Source of the DNA: Neptunomonas sp.
GTDB taxonomy: Bacteria; Pseudomonadota; Gammaproteobacteria; Pseudomonadales; Balneatricaceae
Direction of reading: 5' to 3'
DNA length: 49,662 bases
Assembly: GCF_016744175.1 (NCBI RefSeq)
Contig: NZ_JADGEV010000030.1
Location: 1-49,662, forward strand
Shown: positions 35,419 through 44,588 of the stretch, in pieces
Layout of the letters: each line of letters begins with the position of its first letter
Numbering within the stretch: position 1 is the first letter of the stretch
Translations under genes and position numbers: made by a program
The notes under the pieces: generated by a model
Told to the model about the DNA's origin: nothing
Database searches by the model: none
What the model saw: only the letters and a program-made list of their open reading frames with translations

Positions 35419-35449
35419 ATTAAACACCCTGAAGTTGCTTCAGGGTCAA
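35419..35449 (-). promoter_or_regulatory. MerR-type cadA promoter and operator
   Basis: On the minus strand -35 TTGACC (35444-35449) and -10 TTTAAT (35419-35424) are 19 bases apart, the over-long spacing that MerR-family activators correct. The spacer carries a perfect dyad ACCCTGAAG-TTG-CTTCAGGGT (plus strand 35426-35446), matching the CadR/PbrR box pattern. Confidence 0.9.
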
Positions 35450-35487
35450 GCTACTAATGATAAGAAAAGCGTCAATCAGGAGGTCAC

Positions 35488-35961
35488 ATGAAAATAGGTG
35501 AACTAGCCAAACAGGTTGGCGTTACGGTAGAAACTATTCGCTACTATGAAAATGAAGGGTTATTGCATGCCGCATTGCGCAACCCCGCTAATAATTATCG
35601 CCGTTATGACAGTGGCCATTTAGAGCGCTTAATTTTTATCCGCCGCTGCAGAACGCTCGCAATGACCCATAACGAAATAAAAGTACTGCTACAAGCGCGT
35701 GTTCAACCTGATGCAAGTTGCGAGACTATCAATGAGCTAATTGATGAACATATTCATCATGTACAAGCCCGAATGTCGGAGTTGAAAATACTGGAAACAC
35801 AGCTCATTGAACTACGCGGCCAATGTCACGCTGCGCTAACTACTCGGGACTGTGGAATTTTGCGTGAGCTCGACCACCCTACAGATGAACCACTTGCTCC
35901 CCAAGAGACTGCTAGCCATGTGCCCGGCAGCCTTTGCCATGCTGATAAAATAAGTAAATAA
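35488..35961 (+). CDS. cadR: MerR-family Cd(II)/Pb(II)-responsive regulator
   Basis: Metal-sensing activator of cadA. The 157-residue protein has the winged-helix start MKIGELAKQVGVTVETIRYYE, a dimer coiled coil, and the three metal-binding cysteines expected for CadR/PbrR at C78 (DASCETI), C113 (RGQCHA) and C122 (TRDCGIL). A further tail ends with a Cys and a His (SLCHADK). AGGAGG precedes ATG. It is divergent from cadA and shares the operator at 35426-35446. The cysteine set fits Cd/Pb (and perhaps Zn) rather than Cu or Hg. Confidence 0.93.
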   Translation: MKIGELAKQVGVTVETIRYYENEGLLHAALRNPANNYRRYDSGHLERLIFIRRCRTLAMTHNEIKVLLQARVQPDASCETINELIDEHIHHVQARMSELKILETQLIELRGQCHAALTTRDCGILRELDHPTDEPLAPQETASHVPGSLCHADKISK

Positions 35962-36171
35962 ATAAAACTTTCTGTAAATTTAAACAAATGTTCGCTTTTC
36001 TGTTTATTAATAATATTAAAAACAACTCACTTGCAATGAAGTGCTTTTATAAAATATCATTCGCTATTTTTTTGATTATCAGATTTGTCTAGCTAGTTTT
36101 CCGCTATTAAATGCGATGGATTGTAAGACCTCGAATTATATTTTTTTGAGCAATAGGAAAAGGGAATAAGG

Positions 36172-37359
36172 ATGAAAGCATTAAGCTTTGAAGGAAGTGG
36201 ATTAGAGTATTTTAAAATATGGATTGTTAACATATTACTTACAATTGTAACGCTGGGCCTTTATTACCCCTGGGCGAAAGTACGTAACCACCGCTATTTT
36301 TATGGTAACAGCACACTCGAAGGAAGAAACTTCGAATACCATGCTACTGGAAAACAGTTATTCATTGGCTATTTGATATCAATATCATTAGTTATTATCT
36401 ATGTAATCATCCAAAATATTTCTCCTATTGGCGCTTTTATAGCATTAGGGGTTCTTTTCTTAGCACTCCCTTGGATCGTTTGGAGAAGCATGATGTTTAA
36501 TATGCGGATGATTAGTTTCAGTAATGTCCGCTTTAGTTTTGATGGCACATTAGGTCAAGCATATATTAATTTCTTACTGCTCCCTATTCTTCTACTCGTT
36601 GCTATATACGGTCCAATCATTGGTGCAGCTTTTTCAAGTATTCTAATAGCAACATCTTCTGCATTTGTCGGTATCCTAACTGCTCTCTTATTTATTGCAT
36701 GCTACATTTTTGCTTTTTACGCCTATGCATGGATGAAAAAGCGCAACACTACCTATGCAATAAACGGTGCACGTTATGGACAAGGGCGCTTTGCAACAAC
36801 CGTTGAAACCAAAGGGTTCGCAAAAATACTTCTTAAAACTATTGGCGTCAGTATACTGGTAACAATAGCTGCTATTGCGATAATAATGGCTATTAGCGCA
36901 ATGACTGTAGGAATAAGTAATATTTCGAATGTTTTCGAAAGCCTTGAAGACCCAGAGGCTATGCAAGAAATAATGAGTGGTGGGCTAGCACTAGCATTCG
37001 GCCTGTTTTACTTAATAATGATTATAGCGAGTTTTGTCGTACTGGCTTACTCTTTTGTGCGTAACCGTGCATATACTTATGCAAATTCAACACTCGATAA
37101 CGATATTACTTTTGCCTCGACACTTTCTGTTAAGTCAGTAACGTGGGTCATGCTTTCTAATTTGCTGCTTATTATTATCAGCTTAGGATTTGCTATGCCG
37201 TGGGCTAAAGTAAGAATGGCAAAATTAGTATTAGAAAATACCCAAGCAGACACTCAACTCAATCTCGATACATATGTTAGCCAGCAACAAGGCAAGCAAT
37301 CTGCATTAGGGGAACAGATTGGTGAAGCTTTCGACATTGATGTACAGGTTGCCTTCTAA
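36172..37359 (+). CDS. DUF898 (YjgN-type) integral membrane protein
   Basis: Inner-membrane protein of 395 residues with about eight to ten helices. Two copies of a LxxxTLGxxxPWAKVR-like motif are present, one near residue 25-42 (LGLYYPWAKVRNHRYFYGN) and one near 335-350 (LGFAMPWAKVRMAKLV), the mark of the DUF898 family. A GRGR-like RYGQGRF lies in the middle. Function unknown. It is followed with no gap by the M48 protease gene. The preceding 210 bases (35962-36171) are AT-rich; I see only a weak 5-bp stem after cadR and no clear promoter. Confidence 0.88.
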   Translation: MKALSFEGSGLEYFKIWIVNILLTIVTLGLYYPWAKVRNHRYFYGNSTLEGRNFEYHATGKQLFIGYLISISLVIIYVIIQNISPIGAFIALGVLFLALPWIVWRSMMFNMRMISFSNVRFSFDGTLGQAYINFLLLPILLLVAIYGPIIGAAFSSILIATSSAFVGILTALLFIACYIFAFYAYAWMKKRNTTYAINGARYGQGRFATTVETKGFAKILLKTIGVSILVTIAAIAIIMAISAMTVGISNISNVFESLEDPEAMQEIMSGGLALAFGLFYLIMIIASFVVLAYSFVRNRAYTYANSTLDNDITFASTLSVKSVTWVMLSNLLLIIISLGFAMPWAKVRMAKLVLENTQADTQLNLDTYVSQQQGKQSALGEQIGEAFDIDVQVAF

Positions 37360-38475
37360 TTGTTAATTACAGGCCACTGGTATAAAAAAGGGAGTGCGGC
37401 GCAATCAAGCGCCACGCTCCGTTTTTCTAATGAACTCTGCGTAATAGAAACAAATGAGCTCATCGTTTTTTCTGGACACCTAGAAGAGATAAATGTGAGT
37501 GACCGTTTAGGTAACGTAGAACGTAAGCTTACTTTACGCGATGGCTCACTCTTCGCTACTCAAGATAACAACGCTATTGATAAGCTATTTAAAAGCAAAA
37601 AGGCCAACCAGTACATCCATACCATTGAATCCCATATGGGTTGGGTGGCTGTCGCTTTAGTCGTGACACTCCTCACATCATTTGCATTTTTTAAATGGGG
37701 AGTACCGTGGGCTAGCACTAAAATTGCCCATGCCCTACCCCATAAAACAAATGAGCTGATAGCGACGCATACATTTGACTTTTTAGATGGGTATATCTTT
37801 GATGAGAGCCAAATTACCCCTCAAAGAAAAGAAGAGATACGTAATCATTTCAATGAGAATGTCGCACCATTAGACGACAGTGGCTTAGCCATTAACTATA
37901 GAATCCACTTCCGCCAATGGAGTAGTGGTGATACAGAAATCCCCAACGCTCTTGCCCTTCCTTCTGGAGATATTATTCTTACGGATAGCTTCGTTAAACT
38001 CAGTGAGAACCAACATGAAATAGACTCTGTTCTACTTCATGAGATGGGACATATTGTGCATCGTCACACCTTGCAGAGGGTAGTTGAAAGCACATTTATA
38101 ACCACCGTTATCATGTTAGTGACGGGAGACGGTAATAGCATTACCGATATGGGAACAGGATTGGGATCAATTCTTGTTAGTAGCAATTACTCTCGAGGCC
38201 ATGAATCAGAAGCAGACGCCTATGCTTTTAAGCATATGCTTTCAGCCAATATTGACCCGCAGCATTTTTCAAACATCATCAGCAGAATCACCGCACCGCT
38301 AGGTAAAACAGAACTTCACGCTAATGAGGATACAGACAGCGGTTTAACCAGCTACTTTTCATCGCACCCGGTGACAAAAGAGCGAGTCCTACAAGCAAAC
38401 AAATATCATGAGTGCTTTAAAAAAGGCTTAACCAGCTGCCAAACCGATACCGATGAACACCCTGAAGAAGAATAA
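37360..38475 (+). CDS. Membrane-anchored M48-family metalloprotease
   Basis: Zinc protease. The 371 residues begin with a small soluble domain (about 1-90) that resembles a membrane-sorting module, then a helix near 98-118 (VAVALVVTLLTSFAFF), then the catalytic domain. The zinc motif is HEMGH (H227, E228, H231), with the third ligand E282 in SRGHESEADAYAF, and SSHPVTKERV near the end as in M48 peptidases. The start is a TTG immediately after the TAA of the DUF898 gene, so the two genes are tightly coupled and probably act together. Substrates are unknown; quality control of the envelope is the family's usual theme. Confidence 0.88.
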   Translation: MLITGHWYKKGSAAQSSATLRFSNELCVIETNELIVFSGHLEEINVSDRLGNVERKLTLRDGSLFATQDNNAIDKLFKSKKANQYIHTIESHMGWVAVALVVTLLTSFAFFKWGVPWASTKIAHALPHKTNELIATHTFDFLDGYIFDESQITPQRKEEIRNHFNENVAPLDDSGLAINYRIHFRQWSSGDTEIPNALALPSGDIILTDSFVKLSENQHEIDSVLLHEMGHIVHRHTLQRVVESTFITTVIMLVTGDGNSITDMGTGLGSILVSSNYSRGHESEADAYAFKHMLSANIDPQHFSNIISRITAPLGKTELHANEDTDSGLTSYFSSHPVTKERVLQANKYHECFKKGLTSCQTDTDEHPEEE

Positions 38476-38510
38476 ACCTCTAACAGTAGAGCACTACTAA
38501 AGAGGTTTTA
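38474..38510. terminator. Two-part hairpin between the M48 gene and batD
   Basis: AAACCTCT (38474-38481) pairs with AGAGGTTT (38501-38508), and inside it AGTAG pairs with CTACT around AGCA. Short T-runs on either side allow weak bidirectional termination for the two convergent units. Confidence 0.6.
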
Positions 38511-38522
38511 GATAAGTACACG

Positions 38523-40271
38523 CTACGAGAGAAACAGAGACTCTAGTTTGTCTCGTGCTGGTTTTTGTATGGCCTCGGTGCGTTTACATGTTTCAACCGC
38601 TTTCAACAGCGCTTTTCCATCGTGCCAGCTTTCTGCATTGCGGCTATAACTACTGTGGTGCAAACCAGCAATAGCGGCTCGCAATTCAGGGCTTACCTGC
38701 ATCGATAGTTGATGTAAATTTCGACATTCAGGCCATAAGTGTTGCCCCCAATTAAGCAATGCAGCGCGAGCCCCAAGTGCATCATTCTCTGCGCATGCCT
38801 TCTGTAACTCTGCCAATGAAGGTTTACGCACAGGCTGAGTGCTCTCTACTTGAGCCTGTGAGGGTCGGCGGCGTTTACCGAGCAGTCTCATTAGCAACAG
38901 GGTTATGACACTGCCTAACCCTGCACCTATGAGTAACGCCAACCAAGTATTAATCCCCTTCTCAGTTAATTCGTCGCTCGCGGGCAAAGTAGTACTATTT
39001 TCTAACTGTTGGCCTGCGACAGAAGAAGTAACTTTTCCCTGTTCATAGTTATTAACATGAGCGGGCGTTTGAGTTGATATCACAGGAGCAGTAGCCTGCT
39101 GTTGTGCGACCTTCCCTTGACGAATCTGTACCGTTTTTGCTGCCAACACTGCCGTTTGCTCGCTATCATCTAGAATATCCCACCAAGGAAGCTTGATCGC
39201 AGGCAACACCAATGCACCTGACTGCTCAGGAATAAGCGTAACTTCTAGCGCCAACACCGACGTTAACAGGCCATTTTCGTACGCTTGTGTTACTTCAGGA
39301 TTAGCAGCATATTGTTTGATTCCGTCGATATCAGGTAACGATAATTCTGATATGTGATTACGGCTCAACCCTTCTGCTCTTAATGTAATGGTACGTGTTA
39401 CGGGCTCGCCTACCGTGAATTGTTCACTACTCCACTCATCGCTTAATACTAGCTTTTCGGCAGGCAACCACACTTTGCCACTGAAGCTACTAGGAATAGG
39501 AGCGACATCTAATTGGTACCCCTGTGCTGAGACCTGAATCCTGCGCATGGCGGCAGGGTCTGAAAAAGCCCCTCCAAACGGGTTACGCGTTACACGCCCT
39601 GTTTGTATTTGCCCCACCACGTGTGCAGGTGATATCTCCAGTGAGCCACTTTGTTCTGGCGTAATAAGCCATGTTTGCTCAACAACGGTGACCTGCCGGC
39701 CATTCAGTGCTTGTTGGTATTGGCGCTGCTCGCCTAATGACTCAATAAGCGCCTTGCCCTTTTGAACACTTGGGCCCTGTAAAGACGCGTTAAAGATTTG
39801 TCGCCCTACCAGCAAATTAGCCTGATAAATAAGAGGCTGCTGGACTTTAGGCTGCTCACTCGAGAGTGTTGATAGCATCTCTATACCACCATCCGCTGCT
39901 GCCGGCTGCTGCACAGTGGTAACGCGCAGTGCGTGCGAGCTGGTTTGATCACCATCAGCACTTAACGACGGAACGTGTAAGTCTCCGCTACGTTTTGGTA
40001 ACAGTGTGAGTATCAGCTCAGAAGAGCTTTCATACGAGCCATTACGAATAACCCTTTTAGATTGCTGGCTTCTCCCCAGCACATCAAAATCTTTCTCGAG
40101 CGGTGTTAAATCAACTTGGTCGGCATCAACATCTTCAAGATCGATGCTCAAACGAATACTCTCGCCTTGCTCAATCATGCTGCGATTAATACTACTTTTA
40201 ATCGCAGCATGAAGGTTAACGCTGACACATAATAAGACGACAAGTAGCCATTCACGGCGGACACTTACCAT
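38523..40271 (-). CDS. batD: BatD-family protein
   Basis: Last gene of the moxR/Bat operon. The 582-residue protein has a signal peptide (MVSVRREWLLVVLLCVSVNLHA), a long beta-rich periplasmic part with repeated Ig-like units (residues about 25-430; QGESIRLSIDLEDVDAD, LPKRSGDLHVPSL, WLITPEQSGSLEISPAHV and PEQSGALVLPAI are the BatD pattern), one membrane helix near 440-460 and a cytoplasmic tail. BatD proteins were named in Bacteroides aerotolerance work; a precise role is not known. It overlaps the preceding gene by seven bases. Confidence 0.88.
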   Translation of the reverse strand: MVSVRREWLLVVLLCVSVNLHAAIKSSINRSMIEQGESIRLSIDLEDVDADQVDLTPLEKDFDVLGRSQQSKRVIRNGSYESSSELILTLLPKRSGDLHVPSLSADGDQTSSHALRVTTVQQPAAADGGIEMLSTLSSEQPKVQQPLIYQANLLVGRQIFNASLQGPSVQKGKALIESLGEQRQYQQALNGRQVTVVEQTWLITPEQSGSLEISPAHVVGQIQTGRVTRNPFGGAFSDPAAMRRIQVSAQGYQLDVAPIPSSFSGKVWLPAEKLVLSDEWSSEQFTVGEPVTRTITLRAEGLSRNHISELSLPDIDGIKQYAANPEVTQAYENGLLTSVLALEVTLIPEQSGALVLPAIKLPWWDILDDSEQTAVLAAKTVQIRQGKVAQQQATAPVISTQTPAHVNNYEQGKVTSSVAGQQLENSTTLPASDELTEKGINTWLALLIGAGLGSVITLLLMRLLGKRRRPSQAQVESTQPVRKPSLAELQKACAENDALGARAALLNWGQHLWPECRNLHQLSMQVSPELRAAIAGLHHSSYSRNAESWHDGKALLKAVETCKRTEAIQKPARDKLESLFLS

Positions 40272-42157
40272 GTTTTTTCTTCTCCCGAATGTTGATCTGC
40301 CTGCTGGCGATACTGGTACATGAACTTACGACGCCACAAACCAGCAGGGTCATCAACTATTCGATTAAGAAGCTGCTGTCTTGCTTGTTCGGACTCACTG
40401 ATAGGCTCAGAAGGTTGGTCTTGATCATCACCGGCCGCCGCTTGGACATCATATGGCTGAGCCTTATCCATCTGTTGCTTAAGATAATCTGCCGCCCGCT
40501 GTTGCTCTTCATCTTGCGCCTTCTCGGCACCCGGGGCTTGCTCTGTAACTTTATCTGGCGTTTCACCCTGTGAATTTTTTTGTGCCGAATCACTCGGTTG
40601 TGGCGTTTCGGCCGAAGCGTTATTTTCATCTTGATCGCCCTGCGGAGAGTCATCCGCTGATGAGTTCTGTTGTCCTTGCTGGTCTTGCTGTGAACTACCT
40701 TGTTGTTTATTCTCTTTTGAATTGTTTTTGGAGCCTTCTTGGCTCTGCTGTTTTTCTTGTTCTTTTTTCTGCTGCTTTTGTTTTTCTAGCAACTGTTTAT
40801 TAAACGTCGCATTTTCATGTTCAGGCTGTATCGCCAATGCCTGATCATAAGCAGCAATAGCTTCATCAAATTGTTGCTGCTTCGCCAGTACATTACCACG
40901 ATTATACCAATCAGCAGCAGTGTCTGGGTTAAGTTGGCTGCCTAAAGCCGCTTCATAATTTTCTACTTCATATTGTGCCACTTGCTTCCAGCGCTCATCA
41001 TTAAATGTTTGAGCCGCTGCCGCTTTATCACCTGCAAGGTACTGCTCAGCCGCTTGCTGGTCAGCGGTTTTCCATAAACTCGTCCATACACTCGCTCCTG
41101 AAACCTCCTTAGCTCCCGCTTCAGCATTGGGTGCCATGCTGAAGGCACTTAAACATAGAACTGGCAACAAAACAGTCGCGATACCACGCCGAAAAAGAGG
41201 TAACAATAGAGGCAGCGCTAACAGCACAAACCAAGGACCCTCTGCCACCCAGCGCTCAACCTCACTACCCTGCTTAACCTCCACCCGCTGGCCAGCACTG
41301 AATGTAGATATTAATGTACTCAGGTCTGATTCATCGGCTACTAACTGCACCGCAGCACCACCCCCTAAACTGGCAGCTTCGTGCATTTCCTGCATGTCTG
41401 TTTGCGCTAATATAACTCGGCCTTGTTTATCTTTCATGAGCCCATACTCTGTCGGTATTGGGGCTCCTTGTGCGGTGCCTACCGCTAATATAGAGACCGT
41501 TCGTCCTTGTTGCGCTAAACGGCTAGCCGGTGCCGCAATTTGGGCAGGACTGATTTCATCACTGACCAGTAAAACCGTACCTCCTCTTACACCCGCCTGA
41601 GCCAACATGTCCCCTGCTTGAGCCAGCGCTCGGTCTGCACGGCTCCCTTGAACGGGCATAATATCGGGCGTCATCACAGGAAGCTGCGCTAAAATTGTAT
41701 CGGTATCTTCTGTGAGAGGCGTTACAACAAACGCATCGCCTGCATACACTAGCAAAGCAACTTGGCTATCCGTGAGACGCTCTAGCAGGTCTTCAATTTT
41801 AAAATGCGCTCTCTGTAATCGGCTTGGTTTAATATCCGTAGCATTCATCGATGCTGACAAATCTAGAGCAATCACAACCGCACCACCTTGTTTGAAGGCC
41901 GGTACAGGTTGTTGCTTCCAAACAGGTTGTGCCGCCGCGACAGACAAGAGTACAGCAACCAATATCGCAATAGCCGGGGTACTCGTTGACTTGGTTTGCC
42001 CCTCTCTCACCAACAAAGGCAACAGCTCTGGGTCGCATACATCCGACCAATATTGCGTTGTGTTTCTTTTATAACGCAACCAGCCATACCCCAACACAGC
42101 GAACAGAGGTAAAAGTAGTAACCAATATGGCTGTTGAAAATGAAATGTTCCCAGCAC
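40265..42157 (-). CDS. VWA-TPR fusion protein (BatB plus BatC)
   Basis: A 630-residue membrane protein. Two N-terminal helices, a VWA domain with the MIDAS motif DLSAS (about 95-100) and VSDEIS, then two helices near 305-345, then a TPR pair (WYNRGNVLAKQQQFDEAIAAYDQAL, about 420-445), and a highly hydrophilic Gln/Glu/Lys/Ser-rich region of about 130 residues before a short conserved end. BatB and BatC, separate in Bacteroides, are fused here. The start is GTG with GGAGG seven bases before; only one base separates it from the batA stop. Expected to sit in the inner membrane with its VWA and TPR regions in the periplasm. Confidence 0.88.
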   Translation of the reverse strand: MLGTFHFQQPYWLLLLPLFAVLGYGWLRYKRNTTQYWSDVCDPELLPLLVREGQTKSTSTPAIAILVAVLLSVAAAQPVWKQQPVPAFKQGGAVVIALDLSASMNATDIKPSRLQRAHFKIEDLLERLTDSQVALLVYAGDAFVVTPLTEDTDTILAQLPVMTPDIMPVQGSRADRALAQAGDMLAQAGVRGGTVLLVSDEISPAQIAAPASRLAQQGRTVSILAVGTAQGAPIPTEYGLMKDKQGRVILAQTDMQEMHEAASLGGGAAVQLVADESDLSTLISTFSAGQRVEVKQGSEVERWVAEGPWFVLLALPLLLPLFRRGIATVLLPVLCLSAFSMAPNAEAGAKEVSGASVWTSLWKTADQQAAEQYLAGDKAAAAQTFNDERWKQVAQYEVENYEAALGSQLNPDTAADWYNRGNVLAKQQQFDEAIAAYDQALAIQPEHENATFNKQLLEKQKQQKKEQEKQQSQEGSKNNSKENKQQGSSQQDQQGQQNSSADDSPQGDQDENNASAETPQPSDSAQKNSQGETPDKVTEQAPGAEKAQDEEQQRAADYLKQQMDKAQPYDVQAAAGDDQDQPSEPISESEQARQQLLNRIVDDPAGLWRRKFMYQYRQQADQHSGEEKTW

Positions 42158-42158
42158 T

Positions 42159-43145
42159 TTATGCCCTCCTTTGCTGCCATACAGCCGTTATGCACAGCAA
42201 GAAAATACCACCTAACAACGGCCACTGATAAAGAGAGATCACCGGACGATAAAAGTCTTCATCCTGGCCTATTGGCTCCAACTCATTAAGCAATGTGTAA
42301 ATTTCAGATAACTGATCTAGATCTCTGGCTCGAAAATACTGCCCACCCGTTTTTCCTGCAATATTTTTCAATGCTGCTTCATCTATTTGAGGCGTACCTC
42401 CACCTAGAAATTGACTGATCAAACTACGCTGACTACGGTCACGACCAATACCGATCGTATATATCTTTAACCCTTCAGCTGCAGCGAGTTCCGCCGCTTT
42501 ATCAGGCTCTATAGCACCGGCTGTATTCGTGCCATCAGTGATCAACACCAATACCCGCTGCTCATTTTTCATCTCTTTAAAGCGCTTTACCGCTAAACCA
42601 ATGGCGTCACCGATGGCGGTTGTCTTTCCAGCTAAACCTACTTGAGCTTCATCTAATAACTGCTTTACGGTTTTACGGTCATGTGTCAGCGGTGCCTGTA
42701 AATAGGCTTGCTCACCAAACAAAATCAAGCCTATTCGGTCACCCTCACGACGCTCTATAAAGTCACCGGCAACCACCTTTGTTGCGATTAAGCGGTTAAT
42801 AAGCCGGTTTCCTAATTCAAAATCTTCTTCTAACATGCTCTCTGAAAGGTCGATGGCTAACATCATATCTCGCCCTTCACGTTGCTGCGGAACAGGCTCT
42901 CCCAACCACTGAGGACGAGCAGCAGAAACAAGTAACAAGCACCACGCGATATACGCTAAGAGAATAAGCAATAAACGGCTGCCTCGTTTCTCAACCGCTG
43001 AAGCACCCACCGCTTGCTCCATCGTTTTAAGAAACGGGACTTGCAACGCACTCTGTTGAGAATGTGTTAGTGCAGGAGAAAAGCGCCACACAAACCAAGG
43101 CAAAGGAAGCAAAACCAACAGCCATGGCCAAGCAAGATTAAACAT
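42159..43145 (-). CDS. batA: VWA-domain membrane protein BatA
   Basis: A 328-residue protein with two N-terminal helices, a VWA domain with the MIDAS motif DLSES (near residue 90), LITDGTNTAGAI and a C-terminal helix (LLGGIFLLCITAVW). It is the usual partner of the BatB VWA protein, and both sit in the moxR operon. It overlaps the DUF4381 gene upstream by eight bases. The metal site is intact, which suggests a working adhesion or scaffold function. Confidence 0.9.
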   Translation of the reverse strand: MFNLAWPWLLVLLPLPWFVWRFSPALTHSQQSALQVPFLKTMEQAVGASAVEKRGSRLLLILLAYIAWCLLLVSAARPQWLGEPVPQQREGRDMMLAIDLSESMLEEDFELGNRLINRLIATKVVAGDFIERREGDRIGLILFGEQAYLQAPLTHDRKTVKQLLDEAQVGLAGKTTAIGDAIGLAVKRFKEMKNEQRVLVLITDGTNTAGAIEPDKAAELAAAEGLKIYTIGIGRDRSQRSLISQFLGGGTPQIDEAALKNIAGKTGGQYFRARDLDQLSEIYTLLNELEPIGQDEDFYRPVISLYQWPLLGGIFLLCITAVWQQRRA

Positions 43146-43620
43146 TGTTTGGGCCTCCCTTACCTGCCGTTTTTACCCATTGCCGGCAACCTTCAAGTAA
43201 TTCCGCACTATCATATTTAACACGTTGTCGATAAGCCCCATCTTTAAGGCACTGCAACGCTTCTGCCTTGCAACCCGTGCTGCTATTTAATAAAAACGAT
43301 ATCCACGCATCACCTGATAACGAAGCAACATTGTGACGGGGGTAAAGCGTAAGCGCTGTTCGCTTAAGGAGCTGGTTACAGTGCACAATTAAGGCGGTTT
43401 GATCTGCTGGGTGCTGGCTGTTTTCTTGAGGAAAGTAGCACTTCTGAAGATTCTTCAACTCTGACAATGCATAACGTCGAGGATCCGCCCAACGGCGGCG
43501 CAGCCACCAAAACATGCCTATTACGCTGGCAATGAATAACACTAGTAAAAACCACCAACCGGGAGCCATCGGCCACCAGCTAACGGGATCGGGTAACTGC
43601 ATAGGACGGAGCTGCTCCAT
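43138..43620 (-). CDS. DUF4381 membrane protein
   Basis: A 160-residue protein, starting MEQLRPMQLPDPVSWWPMAPGW in family terms (block LPDPVSWWP), with one helix (WWFLLVLFIASVIGMFWWLRRR, about 20-45) and a cytoplasmic tail with the DPRRYALSELKNL motif. This small family sits between DUF58 and BatA in MoxR operons of gammaproteobacteria. Function unknown. Its ATG shares one base with the TAA of the DUF58 gene, and its end overlaps batA by eight. Confidence 0.85.
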   Translation of the reverse strand: MEQLRPMQLPDPVSWWPMAPGWWFLLVLFIASVIGMFWWLRRRWADPRRYALSELKNLQKCYFPQENSQHPADQTALIVHCNQLLKRTALTLYPRHNVASLSGDAWISFLLNSSTGCKAEALQCLKDGAYRQRVKYDSAELLEGCRQWVKTAGKGGPNNV

Positions 43621-44573
43621 TAAATCGTCTCCTGCATAGACGTCTTACAAAGCCGCGTTCGAAACAATGGGTGTTGGTTGGTTTGCCAATGTGCAAACTC
43701 CACCCCGCGAAGGTTGCGTAACCTTTCCAATAACTGAATACGTGCCTGAAACTGCTGATAATAACGTTGCTGTTGCTGCTTATCGGCATCCACCAATAAC
43801 TCACGGCCACTGCCTAAGAATCGATATCGCCTTCCTTGGGGCAGCTTTTCTTCCAATGGATCAGAGATTAACACTAGCTTTAATTCACACCGCTGCGCCA
43901 AGCGCATCAAATGTTGCTGCACGCTGTCATCTACATCATGAAAATCACTAAAAATATATAATAAGGTGCCACTCGTAATAGTGCTTTCGGCCTTCGCCAA
44001 CACAGCTGACAAGCTCAACGGTAACGTTGCAATATCCTCTTCTGCATCAACAGAAGTATTACTTTCTTTAGCGAGTGCAGCCATCATCGCCATCACTTGC
44101 TGACGATTACTGCTGGGACGAAACAGCTGCTCACCTTTTGCACCTAGAATCTGCCCGCCAACACGATCGCCATTCGCCAACGTTGTCCAGATGGTCATTG
44201 CCGCTGCATAACAAGCCAACACCGATTTATAATGCCCTTGAGTCGCAAAAGACATAGGGGAACGAAGGTCAGCTAACACAAAAACCGGGCGCTCGCGCTC
44301 TTCGTGATAGAGTTTAGTATGTGCCTCACCCGTACGTGCCATTAAGCGCCAGTCCAAATGCCGAATATCATCACCGGGTTGATACTCCCTCACATCATCA
44401 TATTCCATCCCTCTACCACGAATGTGACTAAGATGATGGCCCTCACGAATCGCCATTCTCTGGCGGCTAGGGCTCCTAGCAGGAGGCCAATGGCGTAAAC
44501 TAAGCAACTCATCCAATGAGATACAATGGCGCTGCTGCGGCACAGGACGCGGGCTGTTATCACTGAGAAACAT
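43620..44573 (-). CDS. DUF58 domain protein
   Basis: Cytoplasmic protein of 317 residues with the DUF58 core RGMEYDDVREYQPGDDIRHLDWRLMART (about 55-85) followed by a VWA-like region (VFVLADLRSPM, LLYIFSDFHDVDD). It is found next to MoxR ATPases in nearly all such operons and is thought to be an adaptor of the ATPase. It ends one base into the next gene and starts 15 bases after moxR stops. Confidence 0.9.
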   Translation of the reverse strand: MFLSDNSPRPVPQQRHCISLDELLSLRHWPPARSPSRQRMAIREGHHLSHIRGRGMEYDDVREYQPGDDIRHLDWRLMARTGEAHTKLYHEERERPVFVLADLRSPMSFATQGHYKSVLACYAAAMTIWTTLANGDRVGGQILGAKGEQLFRPSSNRQQVMAMMAALAKESNTSVDAEEDIATLPLSLSAVLAKAESTITSGTLLYIFSDFHDVDDSVQQHLMRLAQRCELKLVLISDPLEEKLPQGRRYRFLGSGRELLVDADKQQQQRYYQQFQARIQLLERLRNLRGVEFAHWQTNQHPLFRTRLCKTSMQETI

Positions 44574-44588
44574 TCTTACTTCTCCGCC

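Noticed and set aside
41127-41600. A 157-codon plus-strand ORF
   Set aside because: Antisense to the VWA domain of the BatB-BatC fusion; no ribosome site and no family features.
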